Shown here: piece after piece, positions 1 through 8,815 of the stretch
Layout: every line of letters starts with the position of its first letter
Numbering within the stretch: the stretch's first letter is position 1
Source of the DNA: Prevotella sp.
GTDB lineage: Bacteria; Bacteroidota; Bacteroidia; Bacteroidales; Bacteroidaceae
Assembly (NCBI GenBank): GCA_017561825.1
Contig: JAFZBK010000030.1
Location: forward strand, 1 to 32,989
DNA length: 32,989 nt
Direction: 5' to 3'
The notes under the pieces: model-generated
What the model saw: only the letters and a program-made list of their open reading frames with translations
Database searches by the model: none
Told to the model about the DNA's origin: nothing
Translations under genes and position numbers: made by a program

Positions 1-30
1 AAATTGAAAATTGAAATTGGAATTGAAAAA
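1..30. repeat. ATTGAAA-type heptamer repeat at window edge
   Basis: Imperfect tandem copies of an ATTGAAA-like unit fill the first 30 bases and overlap the likely TTG start of the DUF5686 gene. It belongs to the same class of short-period repeats seen across the window. The window edge cuts it, so its full length is unknown. Confidence 0.6.
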
Positions 31-2614
31 GTATATTGTATTATTGTTGTCGGTATTCATGATGATGCCGATAATGGCACAAAAACTAACCGGTGTAATC
101 GTTGATGATGACGACGGTGAATGTATCCCTTATGCCAGTGCGGTATATCGTGGAAACCATGTGATGGTAAGTAGTAACGGGGAAGGTCAGTTCTCCATCG
201 ACCGCCATAACGGCTGGAAACTGACGTTCAGTGCTGTGGGCTATCAGCCGCTGACCGTTGAGATCAGCGCGAACACGAAATCGCCCATGCGTATCTCTCT
301 GAAGCCTGAGAAGACGCAGTTGCAGAACGTGACGGTCAGGGGAAGACGTAACCGTTATTCTCGAAAGGATAACCCCGCAGTGGAACTGATGCGACGGGTG
401 ATTGCCGCCAAGAAGAAGTCGGATCTGAGCAACCACGACTATTACCAATATAACAAATACCAGAAGCTGACGCTGGCCTTTAACGATTTAAGTCCTCAGG
501 ACCTGGAAAACGGTATCTTCGGAAAGAAGCAGTGGGCGCTCGATCAGATGGAGCTCTGTCCGTATAACAACAAGCTGATCCTCCCCGTGAGCGTTGATGA
601 GACAGTAACCCGCAAGATCTACAGGAAAGATCCCAAGAGCGAAAAGGATATCATCATGGGACAGAACACCTCAGGACTGAACGATTTGTTTGAGACGGGT
701 GATATCCTCAATACCGTCTTGAAGGATGTGTTCACTGACGTGGATCTGTATGATAACCAGATGCGACTGCTCCAGTATCCGTTTACCAGTCCTATAGCTG
801 ATAATGCCATCAGCTTCTATCGTTATTATATTGAGGATACAACGTTTGTTGACCGTGACAAATGCTATCACCTGCAGTTCATGCCGAATAACCAACAGGA
901 CTTCGGTTTCCGTGGCGATCTGTATATCATTGCCGACAGTACGCTGCATGTACGTAAATGTACACTGACTATCCCCAAGAAGAGTGATGTGAACTTCGTG
1001 GATAACCTGCAGATCATGCAGGAATATCGACAACTCGACAATGGAGAGTGGGTGCTCAGTACGGACGATATGTTCGTGGAGATGTCAGTGGCCAAGTTCC
1101 TCAGTAAGGTGATTGTCATCAGGACAACGCGTACACAGGATTATGACTTCGACGAGATCAACAAAAAACTGTTCAAGGGAAAACAGAAAGAGCGTCATGA
1201 GGCGAATGCACAGATGCGCGATGATGACTTCTGGAACCAATACCGCTCCGTGCAGCTTACCAAGGGCGAGAGCTCCATGGATAGCTTCATCGCAAATATC
1301 GAGAATATCAAGGGCTTCAAGTTCATCATCTTCGGCTTGAGGGCATTGATAGAGAACTTCGTGGATACAGGAACGAAGGAACATCCCAGTAAGGTGGATA
1401 TAGGACCGGTGAACACGATGATTACCAAGAACTTCATCGACGGTCTGAGAACACGTGTCAGCGCCCAGACGACAGCCAACCTTAACCCGCACTGGTTCGC
1501 CAACGGCTATTATGCTCATGGCTGGGATAGCAAGAAGGACTACTATAAGGCGGAACTGATCTACTCGTTCAATAAGAAAGACTATCTGCCGAGGGAGTTC
1601 CCCAAACGGACAGTGACGTTTACCAGTACCTATGATGTGGCCAGTCCTTCGGATAAGTTCGTGCATACGGATAAGGATAATGTGTTCACGGCATTCAAAT
1701 GGGCAAAGGTGGATAAGATGATGTTCTATAACCGTCAGCAAGTGGCCTTTGAATGGGAAGAGGAGTTCGGATTTAAGACAACCGTCTCCTTGAAGACCGA
1801 GGAGAATGAGGCCTGCGGTGGACTGTTCTTTACACCGATGGATCAGTGGCAGTCGGCTGAAACATCGGAAATGCTTTTGGGCGCGCCGCTGTCCTTGCAT
1901 AACGGAAAGATCCGTACCACAGAGCTGATGGCATTGGTGCGCTTTGCACCTGGCGAGACCTTCATCAATACCAAGCAACGACGACTCACCATCAACCTGG
2001 ATGCGCCGGTGTTCACGTTGGGACATACCTTCGGACTGAAGGGTTTCTTGGGGGGTGACTATTCTTATAACCTCACCGAAGCCACCATGTATAAACGGTT
2101 CTGGCTACCTCATAACTGGGGAAAGATCGACTGCTACGTGAAGGGTGGCATCCAATGGAACAAGGTACCGTTCCCACTGTTGATCATGCCCGCAGCCAAC
2201 CTCTCATATATAGTCGAGGATGAGACGTTCAACCTTATCAATAATATGGAGTTCCTGAACGACAGGTATGTATCAGCGGATATGTCGTGGGACATGAACG
2301 GAAAGGTGTTCAACCGTATCCCGTTACTGAAGAAGCTGAAGTGGCGTGAGTATTTTGGTGTGAAGATGTTGTGGGGTGAACTGACAGATAAGAACAACCC
2401 GATGCTGGAGGAGAACCTTCAGGACAAGACCTTGATGATGTTCCCCGAGGGATCGTTCGTCATGGATAGTCATCAACCGTATTTCGAGTTGATCGCCGGT
2501 GTGCATAATATCTTCAAGATTCTGCATGTGGAGTATGTTCGCCGACTGAACTACACGGATCTTCCCACGGCCCATAAGAATGGTATCCGTTTAATGATGC
2601 GTATGACATTCTAA
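23..2614 (+). CDS. DUF5686 outer-membrane protein with carboxypeptidase-like regulatory domain
   Basis: Predicted secreted protein of about 863 residues, probably an outer-membrane beta-barrel; its biochemical role is not known. A signal peptide (KKYIVLLLSVF to PIMAQ) is followed by a carboxypeptidase-regulatory-like beta-sandwich at roughly residues 22-100 (LTGVIVDDDDGECIPYASA) and then a long DUF5686 region rich in alternating aromatic strands, ending in MMRMTF, a barrel-like C-terminus. No ATG lies near the signal peptide. An in-frame TGA at 5-7 limits the gene to TTG codons at 11, 17 or 23, and I chose 23 because it gives the usual MKKY signal-peptide start. The upstream bases are an ATTGAAA-type heptamer repeat, so the true start could have been reshaped by it. 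The next gene follows after 17 nt, suggesting co-transcription. Family assignment is from remembered similarity. Confidence 0.8.
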   Translation: MKKYIVLLLSVFMMMPIMAQKLTGVIVDDDDGECIPYASAVYRGNHVMVSSNGEGQFSIDRHNGWKLTFSAVGYQPLTVEISANTKSPMRISLKPEKTQLQNVTVRGRRNRYSRKDNPAVELMRRVIAAKKKSDLSNHDYYQYNKYQKLTLAFNDLSPQDLENGIFGKKQWALDQMELCPYNNKLILPVSVDETVTRKIYRKDPKSEKDIIMGQNTSGLNDLFETGDILNTVLKDVFTDVDLYDNQMRLLQYPFTSPIADNAISFYRYYIEDTTFVDRDKCYHLQFMPNNQQDFGFRGDLYIIADSTLHVRKCTLTIPKKSDVNFVDNLQIMQEYRQLDNGEWVLSTDDMFVEMSVAKFLSKVIVIRTTRTQDYDFDEINKKLFKGKQKERHEANAQMRDDDFWNQYRSVQLTKGESSMDSFIANIENIKGFKFIIFGLRALIENFVDTGTKEHPSKVDIGPVNTMITKNFIDGLRTRVSAQTTANLNPHWFANGYYAHGWDSKKDYYKAELIYSFNKKDYLPREFPKRTVTFTSTYDVASPSDKFVHTDKDNVFTAFKWAKVDKMMFYNRQQVAFEWEEEFGFKTTVSLKTEENEACGGLFFTPMDQWQSAETSEMLLGAPLSLHNGKIRTTELMALVRFAPGETFINTKQRRLTINLDAPVFTLGHTFGLKGFLGGDYSYNLTEATMYKRFWLPHNWGKIDCYVKGGIQWNKVPFPLLIMPAANLSYIVEDETFNLINNMEFLNDRYVSADMSWDMNGKVFNRIPLLKKLKWREYFGVKMLWGELTDKNNPMLEENLQDKTLMMFPEGSFVMDSHQPYFELIAGVHNIFKILHVEYVRRLNYTDLPTAHKNGIRLMMRMTF

Positions 2615-2631
2615 ACAAAGGTGGCGGTTTT

Positions 2632-3342
2632 ATGGTAAAAGGTATCATCTTTGATTACGGTGGCACGCTTGATACGCGGGGTAACCACTGGGGAAAGGTG
2701 CTGTGGCACGCATACGAGCGTCAGCAGGTTCCTGTCACGGAAGAACAGTTCCGTGAGGCATACGTCTATGCGGAACGTACGTTAGGCAGGAACCCCATCA
2801 TCCTGCCTACCTATACCTTTAAGAAACTCCTGGACGTGAAGCTTCGTTTGGAGATGGAATACTTGTTCACGAAAGGTTATCTGACCTTCGACAAGAACAC
2901 CTATACCAAGGTGGAACTGGCGTTGTTGGATGACCTCTACGGACAGGTACGACAAACAGTGGGATACAGTCGTGAGATCCTCATGCAACTGCATGAACGC
3001 TACCCGATGGTGTTGGTCAGCAATTTCTATGGGAACATCGAGGTGGTGTTGCAGGAGTTCCATCTGGAGGGCTTGTTCCAGAAGATCATCGAGTCGGCAG
3101 TTGTAGGCATCCGTAAGCCTGACCCCCAGATCTTCCAACTGGGTGTTGACGCGTTAGGACTTGCTCCTGAAGAGGTGATGGTGGTTGGCGATAGTATGAC
3201 GAAAGATATCATACCGGCAAAGAATATCGGTTGTATGACTGCTTGGTATAAAGGAGAAGGATGGACGGATAAACAAGAGGATGAGTCTATACCCGATTTG
3301 GTCATCACCGACCTCCAACATCTGCTCACCTCTCATCTCTAA
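2632..3342 (+). CDS. HAD-superfamily hydrolase
   Basis: Cytosolic protein of 236 residues with the haloacid-dehalogenase fold and an alpha-helical C1-type cap at about residues 20-105. Visible motifs are motif I FDYGGTLD (nucleophile Asp8), motif II around Ser130 (VLVSNFYGN), motif III Lys162 (GIRKPDP) and motif IV GDS...D (Asp187, Asp192). Motif I is odd: the second aspartate expected in phosphatases (DxD) is Gly10. In this superfamily that position is the general acid/base, and dehalogenases also lack the Asp, so the reaction cannot be named. It starts 17 nt after the DUF5686 gene. Its last residues (TSHL) and stop codon are encoded by the first units of a CTCATCT heptamer repeat. The fold is secure; the substrate is unknown. 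Confidence 0.85.
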   Translation: MVKGIIFDYGGTLDTRGNHWGKVLWHAYERQQVPVTEEQFREAYVYAERTLGRNPIILPTYTFKKLLDVKLRLEMEYLFTKGYLTFDKNTYTKVELALLDDLYGQVRQTVGYSREILMQLHERYPMVLVSNFYGNIEVVLQEFHLEGLFQKIIESAVVGIRKPDPQIFQLGVDALGLAPEEVMVVGDSMTKDIIPAKNIGCMTAWYKGEGWTDKQEDESIPDLVITDLQHLLTSHL

Positions 3343-3394
3343 TCTTTCATCTTTCATCTTTCATCTCTCATCTCTCATCTCTCATCTCTAATCC
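3325..3394 (+). repeat. Heptamer tandem repeat, 10 units (CTCATCT type)
   Basis: Ten contiguous 7-bp units: CTCACCT, CTCATCT, CTAATCT, three TTCATCT, three CTCATCT and CTAATCC. The tract begins inside the HAD gene. Its third unit, CTAATCT, supplies the TAA stop, so the C-terminus of the protein is made of repeat sequence. A change in copy number of the first units would shift the frame of the last residues. Confidence 0.95.
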
Positions 3395-3420
3395 TCTCAC
3401 TTTTACCACTTTATACAAAC

Positions 3421-3503
3421 AAAAAAGCCAATATTGTTTCACAACAATGTTGGCTCGTACTTTTTTCTAACTAACTTATTATCAACTATTCATTACTCAT
3501 TTT
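3421..3503 (-). ncRNA. Candidate small RNA (promoter plus terminator, no ORF)
   Basis: On the - strand a TAACTTTG box (the complement of 3510-3517) matches the Bacteroidetes -7 consensus. About 80 nt downstream lies the hairpin and T run at 3455-3421. No open frame fits between them. The predicted transcript of about 80 nt is an inference; no -33 box is clear and TGCAAAGTTACG-like strings are common in these genomes. Confidence 0.35.
3426..3466. terminator. Bidirectional intrinsic terminator
   Basis: Arms AGCCAATATTGTT (3426-3438) and AACAATGTTGGCT (3443-3455) pair at 12 of 13 positions around a TCAC loop. On the + strand a T run at 3461-3466 follows after CGTAC. On the - strand the stem is followed at once by six T (complement of A3421-3426), a stronger layout. 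It can end the DUF5686-HAD transcript and also a transcript running leftward. Confidence 0.85.
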
Positions 3504-3560
3504 CCGCTGCAAAGTTACGATGTTTCTTGATATAATTGACATAATTACGCGAAAAAATCT

Positions 3561-3601
3561 ACGTAAACGTTTGCGGAAATGAATTATTTTTGTTATATTT
3601 G
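3561..3601 (+). promoter_or_regulatory. LacI-gene promoter with overlapping palindromic operator
   Basis: TTTG (3570-3573), a 20-bp gap and TATATTTG (3594-3601) form a full Bacteroidetes sigma promoter. The -33 box lies inside ACGTAAACGTTTGCGG (3561-3576), a near-palindrome centred on AACGTT that closely resembles LacI/PurR-family operators. Binding there would block the promoter, so autorepression by the downstream gene is the natural reading. No second copy was found upstream of the glycosidase operon. Confidence 0.7.
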
Positions 3602-3652
3602 CATCATCAATACAAGCAAAAAGCTACTTCGGATTATCCGTCACTGAGTATC

Positions 3653-4678
3653 ATGAAAAAACGAAGGACATCATTAAAGGATCTGGCTGAACAATTGGGG
3701 GTCAGCATCGCAACGGTCTCACGAGCGTTGAGGGATTCATGTGAGGTAGGTGACGAGATGAAACAAAAGGTGCGGGAGCTGGCCAAGAAAATGAATTACA
3801 GGCCAAATCCGTTTGCCCAAGGACTCCGAAGTGAGGCGCCAAAAGTGATTGGTGTTGTTCTTCCCAATCTAGTTACCCATTTCAATGCATCCGTTCTTGA
3901 TGGTATAGAAGACTATGCCACCAGGGAGGGATACTCTGTGATTAGTGCCAATTCCCATGAAGACCATACACGAGAGGAGCAGGCTGTGGATAACTTCGTC
4001 AGCATGCATGTGGAAGGGATCATCGCCTGTCTGGCACAGGACACGGTGGAGTATAAACACTTTGAGGCCATTCACGAGATAGGTATCCCCTTGGTGTTCT
4101 TTGCCCGCACCTGCATGCAAGACCAGTTCTCCAGTGTGACAGGTAACGGGGATGTTGCCGCTCAGGAGGCCACGCAGCACCTGATAGACACTGGCAGTCG
4201 TCGTATTGCCTTCCTTGGAGGACCTAACCACCTGGATATGGTGCAGCGGCGCAAGCATGGCTATCTGGAAGCGCTCCGTGAGAACAAGATCGGTATCGAC
4301 CGCTCCTTGGTGGTCAGCGGGAAGATGGATTTCACAGAAGCCCGCGAAGCCACCCTTCGCCTATTAGATCGAGAGGACCGTCCTGATGCTATTCTTGCCG
4401 TAAACGACACGGTAACGTTTGCTGCCTTTGATGCCATCAAGACCCGTCAGCTGCGTATTCCCGCGGATGTAGCCATTATCGGTTTTACGGAAAGTGATTC
4501 TTCGGCTTTCGTCACTCCGAAGCTCAGCGTCATCATGGATCAGGCACACCAATTAGGAGAGAAGGCCTGCGAGTTACTCCTGCGAAAAATCAATGGCGAC
4601 AACAGGATCTATCGTGAGATCGTTCCTATGAAACTGAAGATCAGAGAGAGTTCTGATAAGAGAATAGACAACCTGTAA
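3653..4678 (+). CDS. LacI-family transcriptional regulator
   Basis: DNA-binding repressor of 341 residues, the usual length for the family. Residues about 5-55 form the helix-turn-helix and hinge helix (SLKDLAEQLGVSIATVSRAL, then YRPNPFAQGLRS). The rest is a periplasmic-binding-protein-like sensor domain (VIGVVLPN, GIIACLA, RIAFLGGP, DAILAVND, VAIIGFTES). A TTG further upstream at 3590 would lie within the -7 box, so the ATG at 3653 is the start. The gene is followed after 32 nt by the hybrid sensor and then by four glycosidases, so the ligand is probably a sugar from the same pathway; that is inference from position. A palindromic site over its own promoter suggests autoregulation. Confidence 0.93.
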   Translation: MKKRRTSLKDLAEQLGVSIATVSRALRDSCEVGDEMKQKVRELAKKMNYRPNPFAQGLRSEAPKVIGVVLPNLVTHFNASVLDGIEDYATREGYSVISANSHEDHTREEQAVDNFVSMHVEGIIACLAQDTVEYKHFEAIHEIGIPLVFFARTCMQDQFSSVTGNGDVAAQEATQHLIDTGSRRIAFLGGPNHLDMVQRRKHGYLEALRENKIGIDRSLVVSGKMDFTEAREATLRLLDREDRPDAILAVNDTVTFAAFDAIKTRQLRIPADVAIIGFTESDSSAFVTPKLSVIMDQAHQLGEKACELLLRKINGDNRIYREIVPMKLKIRESSDKRIDNL

Positions 4679-4706
4679 GCAATAAGATAATTCAACCTGT
4701 AAGCAA
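4669..4706 (+). repeat. 14-bp direct repeat across the LacI stop / HTCS leader
   Basis: CAACCTGTAAGCAA occurs at 4669-4682 and again at 4693-4706, 24 bp apart. The first copy carries the LacI TAA stop and the second ends four bases before the ATG of the hybrid sensor. It looks like a small local duplication that created the intergenic spacer. Confidence 0.8.
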
Positions 4707-4710
4707 AGAG

Positions 4711-7700
4711 ATGAAAAAGATCGGTTATATCATAGCAATAAGTATTTTGGTGATATGCCTTTATCCGTTGCATGGCTTTGGTCAGACAACGGATCGGCAA
4801 TTCCGTACGATAGGCTTGAGGAATGGCCTGTCAAGCAGTCAGGTAACCTGTATGTTAAAAGACAGCAGAGGCTATGTGTGGCTTGGTACCATATCTGGAT
4901 TGAACCGCTTTGATGGCATCCGCTTCAAGAACTACCATGCAAGAACCGATTATCCCGAATCATTGATCAACGACTGGATCAATCGTCTTGAGGAAGATGA
5001 AGAAGGGAATATATGGGTAGAGACGAATGTCGGCTATTGTATCTATCATCCTAACACGGAGTCGTTTGATAAGAATCTGGGTGAATGGATGTGGCAAAGA
5101 GGAATGGTGGATGTGCCCAGCAGGGTGCTTGTTGACTCCCATAAAAACCTATGGATCGTGGTGAACGGTCATGGTGTGTATGTACTGAAGAAAGGTCAGC
5201 ACACGCAGTTCATACCCATCAGTGGACAGCATATCTTCACGGATGTCTGTGAAACGAAGAATGGCGTGGCGGTCATTAACGACCGTGGTACGATCTTCTC
5301 GATCTCACGCTCCGCATCTTCCAACAGATGCAGTATAGCGGTGGAATCATTCCTCTCGAAAAACAGTGCTTCACCACCCAAAGCCTTTCGTCTGCATACT
5401 GACCGTCAGAACCGCTATTGGATTAGTGCCGACGGACTGTCGATGGTTTATTGTCCGTCTGCTACCACCAAGAAATGGTACACCACAGTTGAGGAGTGGT
5501 TTGTCGCACAAGGCATTCACTACGAGGGGGGAAGGATACTGGTCATGGATCTCATTGAGGATAAGGAAGGGAGTCTGTGGATTGCCACGAATCATGCCGG
5601 ACTACTGGAGATTGACAAGGATAAGCACTTGAACATCTACCGGGCAGAGCAGGGAAAGAGCGGCGCGCTGCACGACAATACCCTGCAGTGCTTGATGCTT
5701 GATGACAATGGAGCCCTATGGGTGGGAACCTTGAAGAACGGGGCGGCCTACACCTGGAAGGGGGCAACGAGCTTCCCCCTCATCCCCATGGGGGATATCT
5801 GTACGATTGCAGAAGACCGCTTAGGGAATATCTGGTGCGGAACGAACGATAATGGTATTGTTTGCTATCAACCGTTGACGGGCGCACGAAGTGTTTACCG
5901 GAAAGCTGAGACAGGACTGGGTTCTGATGTGGTGGTGTGCTCATTGCAGGCTTCCGACGGCTCTCTCTGGTTCGGTACCTTCCAGGGAGGTATGGCACAT
6001 TATAAGGACGGTAGGTTCCAGGTGTATCGTGCGAAAGACGGACTGGCTAGTGATAACGTATGGGCATTGGCGGAGTCGTCTGACGGTCATATATGGATAG
6101 GAACATTAGGAGGCGGAATCCAAGAGCTGGATCTCGCAACGGGTCAGTTCAATACCTACAACAACACGAATTCCGACTTGTCATCCAACTACGTTTCTTC
6201 TATCTTTATTGATAATCAGGACAATATCCTGATTGGTCATTCTCAGAATCTCTCACTCATGGACGGGAAGACGCGAAAGATTACCCGTTATGAGAAGACA
6301 CACGACGGACAGTCGTTCATCAGCTCCATGGTGAACCATATCATCAAAGACAGTAGAGGACTGATATGGAGTGCCACTTCTTCGGGCGTGAACGTGTATG
6401 ACCCCGAGACGGATCAGTTGTTGGAGATGGAAGGTATGGCCTGCTCCGTGGCTGAGGATCTGAATCATCATGTATGGATAGTATCCGATAACCGACTGAC
6501 CATGGTGAATGTGATCAAGGATGAGAAGGGATGGAGTCTTGATAACTCCAGTTATGACAGTCTTGACGGCTTGCAGGACCGACAGTTTAACTACCGGAGT
6601 ATTCTGGTTACCCATGCGGGAGATATCCTGATTGGTGGACAGGATGGTATCAATATGGTTCCGCGGAATTACCAGCAGGAACAGCAAACCGACTCGCATG
6701 TCCTTTTCTGTGGATTGGTTCTCTTTGATCATCCCTTGGCAGTGGGTGAGGAGTATAACGGAAGGGTTGTGCTGAAAGAGGCTTTGAATGAAAGCAAACG
6801 GTTGGTATTGGAATACAGCGAGAACGCTTTCACCATTCAGTTGGCCGCCAGCGGCTTCGTCTATCCTTCCCGAAAGAAGTTCCTCTACCGCTTGGTGGGA
6901 TTCAGCGATCAATGGCGCCGTACCAGTCCTTGGCGCAGTGATGTTACCTACACGAACCTATCTCCAGGCAAATACCGCTTGCAAGTACAGGTGCTCGACC
7001 GTTACGGCAAGCCTTATGAGGATATCAGTGAATTGGAGATCATCATCCGTCCTCCGTTCTATCTGTCGATATGGGCTATCCTGTCGTATATCGTACTTGG
7101 CTGTGCGCTGTTGTATTATATCTACTACCGCATCATGAAGCGCCAGAAAGAGAAGTTCGAAATCGAGCAGATGAGGCGTGAAGCAGAACGGAAACGTGAG
7201 ATGGACGAGATGAAGATGCAGTTCTACACCAATGCCAGTCATGAGTTGCGCACCCCGCTTACCTTGATCATCTCACCTTTGTCGCACATGATCCGCAAAG
7301 AGGACAATCAGGAGAAACGTTCACAACTCTCTTTGGTACATCGTAATGCGGAGAAACTGCTCACGCTGGTGAATGACATCCTGGATTTCCGTAAGCTCGA
7401 TGCGAAGATGGTGAAACTGAATCCGCAGATGGGTGACATCGTGGAACGGATCGATGATATCTGTCAGTCGTTCCGTCAGCTACAGGACAAGCCGATACAA
7501 CTGTCGTTTGAGTCGTCTGAGAAATCTTTGTTGATGTCATACGACGATGAGAAGATGACGAAGATCATGAACAACCTCTTATCGAATGCATATAAGTTCA
7601 CGGATAAAGGAGAGGTACGTGTATCTTTGTCAACAGTGGAGCAATCCTCCCAACTCCAAATACAGGTAAGCGATACCGGTAAGGGTATCAGCGATGAGGA

Positions 7701-8709
7701 CAAGCAGCATGTCTTCGAACGGTTCTATCAGGTTCGTTCCAAGGAACAGCAGCCGTATGGTGGAAGTGGGGTAGGACTGAACATGGTGAAGGATTTCGTG
7801 GAGATGCATGGTGGAACGATTTCAGTTGCTGATAATCCTGGTGGCGGTTCGGTGTTTACCATCCTTCTGCCGATATACAAGACCGATGAGGAGTCTGTGA
7901 TGATTCCTGTTACTGATGAGGAAGCTACTGTTTCCCAGAAGCAACAAGGGAGTGTGAAGGCTGATCTGCTGATTGTTGATGACAGTGATGACTTCCTCGA
8001 ATTTATGACGGGTGTGATGATGGACAGCTATCAGGTTCGTGTTGCCCACAATGGTGAGGAGGCGCTGACGATGGTGAAAGAGCGGAAGCCGGATATCATC
8101 CTGAGTGATGTGATGATGCCTGTGATGGATGGTATGGAACTCTGTCGGGCCATCAAAGGGAACCCGGAGACCGAAAGGATTCCGTTTGTGCTCCTTACGG
8201 CACGTATGGCTCAGGAGAACAAGATCGAAGGTATGGAGAGTGGGGCAGATGACTATATCACCAAACCGTTCAACATCGATCTGCTGACCTTACGTATGAA
8301 CAATCTGCTGAAGTGGCGACGCAGTGGAAGAACGGGTCGTCTGGAACCGCAGGTAAAGGAGATAGAGATCACCTCATTGGATGAGAAACTGGTGAAGGAT
8401 GCTACGGATTATGTGGAGCAGAATATCAGTGATGACGAGCTGTCGGTGGAGACCTTGAGCTCCGTCTTGAATATGTCGCGTGTTCATCTGTACAAGAAGC
8501 TGTTGTCATTGACAGGTAATACTCCTTCAGAGTTTATCCGTCTGATCCGTCTTCGTCGTGCGGAACAGCTTTTGCGCCAGAGTCAGCTAAATGTCGCAGA
8601 GATATCCTATGAGGTAGGTTTCAATAATCCCCGTTACTTCTCCAAGTACTTCCGTGAGATGTATGGCATGACTCCGTCGCAGTATAAGGAAAAATACAAG
8701 GAGAATTAA
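4711..8709 (+). CDS. Hybrid two-component system sensor/regulator (HTCS)
   Basis: A single 1332-residue chain joins periplasmic sensing to DNA binding. In order: signal peptide (to about residue 25); two beta-propellers of reg_prop repeats (about 30-665; many W-x-G-T blades such as GYVWLGT and GSLWFGT); Y_Y_Y domain (about 690-780); one membrane helix (about 786-806); HisKA with His844 in NASHELRTPLT; HATPase_c (GSGVGLNMVKDF); receiver with phospho-acceptor Asp1133 (SDVMMPVMDG); and a C-terminal AraC-type helix-turn-helix (about 1225-1332, ending MTPSQYKEKY). All key residues are present. In Bacteroidales such proteins bind an oligosaccharide in the periplasm and switch on the adjacent utilisation genes, here the four glycosidases starting at 8816. 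The sugar sensed cannot be read from the sequence. Confidence 0.96.
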   Translation: MKKIGYIIAISILVICLYPLHGFGQTTDRQFRTIGLRNGLSSSQVTCMLKDSRGYVWLGTISGLNRFDGIRFKNYHARTDYPESLINDWINRLEEDEEGNIWVETNVGYCIYHPNTESFDKNLGEWMWQRGMVDVPSRVLVDSHKNLWIVVNGHGVYVLKKGQHTQFIPISGQHIFTDVCETKNGVAVINDRGTIFSISRSASSNRCSIAVESFLSKNSASPPKAFRLHTDRQNRYWISADGLSMVYCPSATTKKWYTTVEEWFVAQGIHYEGGRILVMDLIEDKEGSLWIATNHAGLLEIDKDKHLNIYRAEQGKSGALHDNTLQCLMLDDNGALWVGTLKNGAAYTWKGATSFPLIPMGDICTIAEDRLGNIWCGTNDNGIVCYQPLTGARSVYRKAETGLGSDVVVCSLQASDGSLWFGTFQGGMAHYKDGRFQVYRAKDGLASDNVWALAESSDGHIWIGTLGGGIQELDLATGQFNTYNNTNSDLSSNYVSSIFIDNQDNILIGHSQNLSLMDGKTRKITRYEKTHDGQSFISSMVNHIIKDSRGLIWSATSSGVNVYDPETDQLLEMEGMACSVAEDLNHHVWIVSDNRLTMVNVIKDEKGWSLDNSSYDSLDGLQDRQFNYRSILVTHAGDILIGGQDGINMVPRNYQQEQQTDSHVLFCGLVLFDHPLAVGEEYNGRVVLKEALNESKRLVLEYSENAFTIQLAASGFVYPSRKKFLYRLVGFSDQWRRTSPWRSDVTYTNLSPGKYRLQVQVLDRYGKPYEDISELEIIIRPPFYLSIWAILSYIVLGCALLYYIYYRIMKRQKEKFEIEQMRREAERKREMDEMKMQFYTNASHELRTPLTLIISPLSHMIRKEDNQEKRSQLSLVHRNAEKLLTLVNDILDFRKLDAKMVKLNPQMGDIVERIDDICQSFRQLQDKPIQLSFESSEKSLLMSYDDEKMTKIMNNLLSNAYKFTDKGEVRVSLSTVEQSSQLQIQVSDTGKGISDEDKQHVFERFYQVRSKEQQPYGGSGVGLNMVKDFVEMHGGTISVADNPGGGSVFTILLPIYKTDEESVMIPVTDEEATVSQKQQGSVKADLLIVDDSDDFLEFMTGVMMDSYQVRVAHNGEEALTMVKERKPDIILSDVMMPVMDGMELCRAIKGNPETERIPFVLLTARMAQENKIEGMESGADDYITKPFNIDLLTLRMNNLLKWRRSGRTGRLEPQVKEIEITSLDEKLVKDATDYVEQNISDDELSVETLSSVLNMSRVHLYKKLLSLTGNTPSEFIRLIRLRRAEQLLRQSQLNVAEISYEVGFNNPRYFSKYFREMYGMTPSQYKEKYKEN

Positions 8710-8764
8710 CATCTCATACATGGTTTGGAAACATTATGCGCTTCTCAAAATGAATTATTATTTG

Positions 8765-8772
8765 TATCTTTG
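8765..8772 (+). promoter_or_regulatory. Probable -7 box of the glycosidase operon
   Basis: TATCTTTG fits TAnnTTTG and lies 43 nt before the ATG of the first glycosidase. No good TTTG is seen at -33, as expected for a promoter that needs an activator such as the adjacent hybrid regulator. The activator site was not identified. Confidence 0.6.
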
Positions 8773-8815
8773 CAACGCTAAAATTGCATAATAAACAGAA
8801 TACCAATAAAAAGTA

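Noticed and set aside
1085-2026. - strand ORF of 313 residues
   Set aside because: Antisense shadow of the DUF5686 gene; composition is rich in His, Cys and Arg with no domain.
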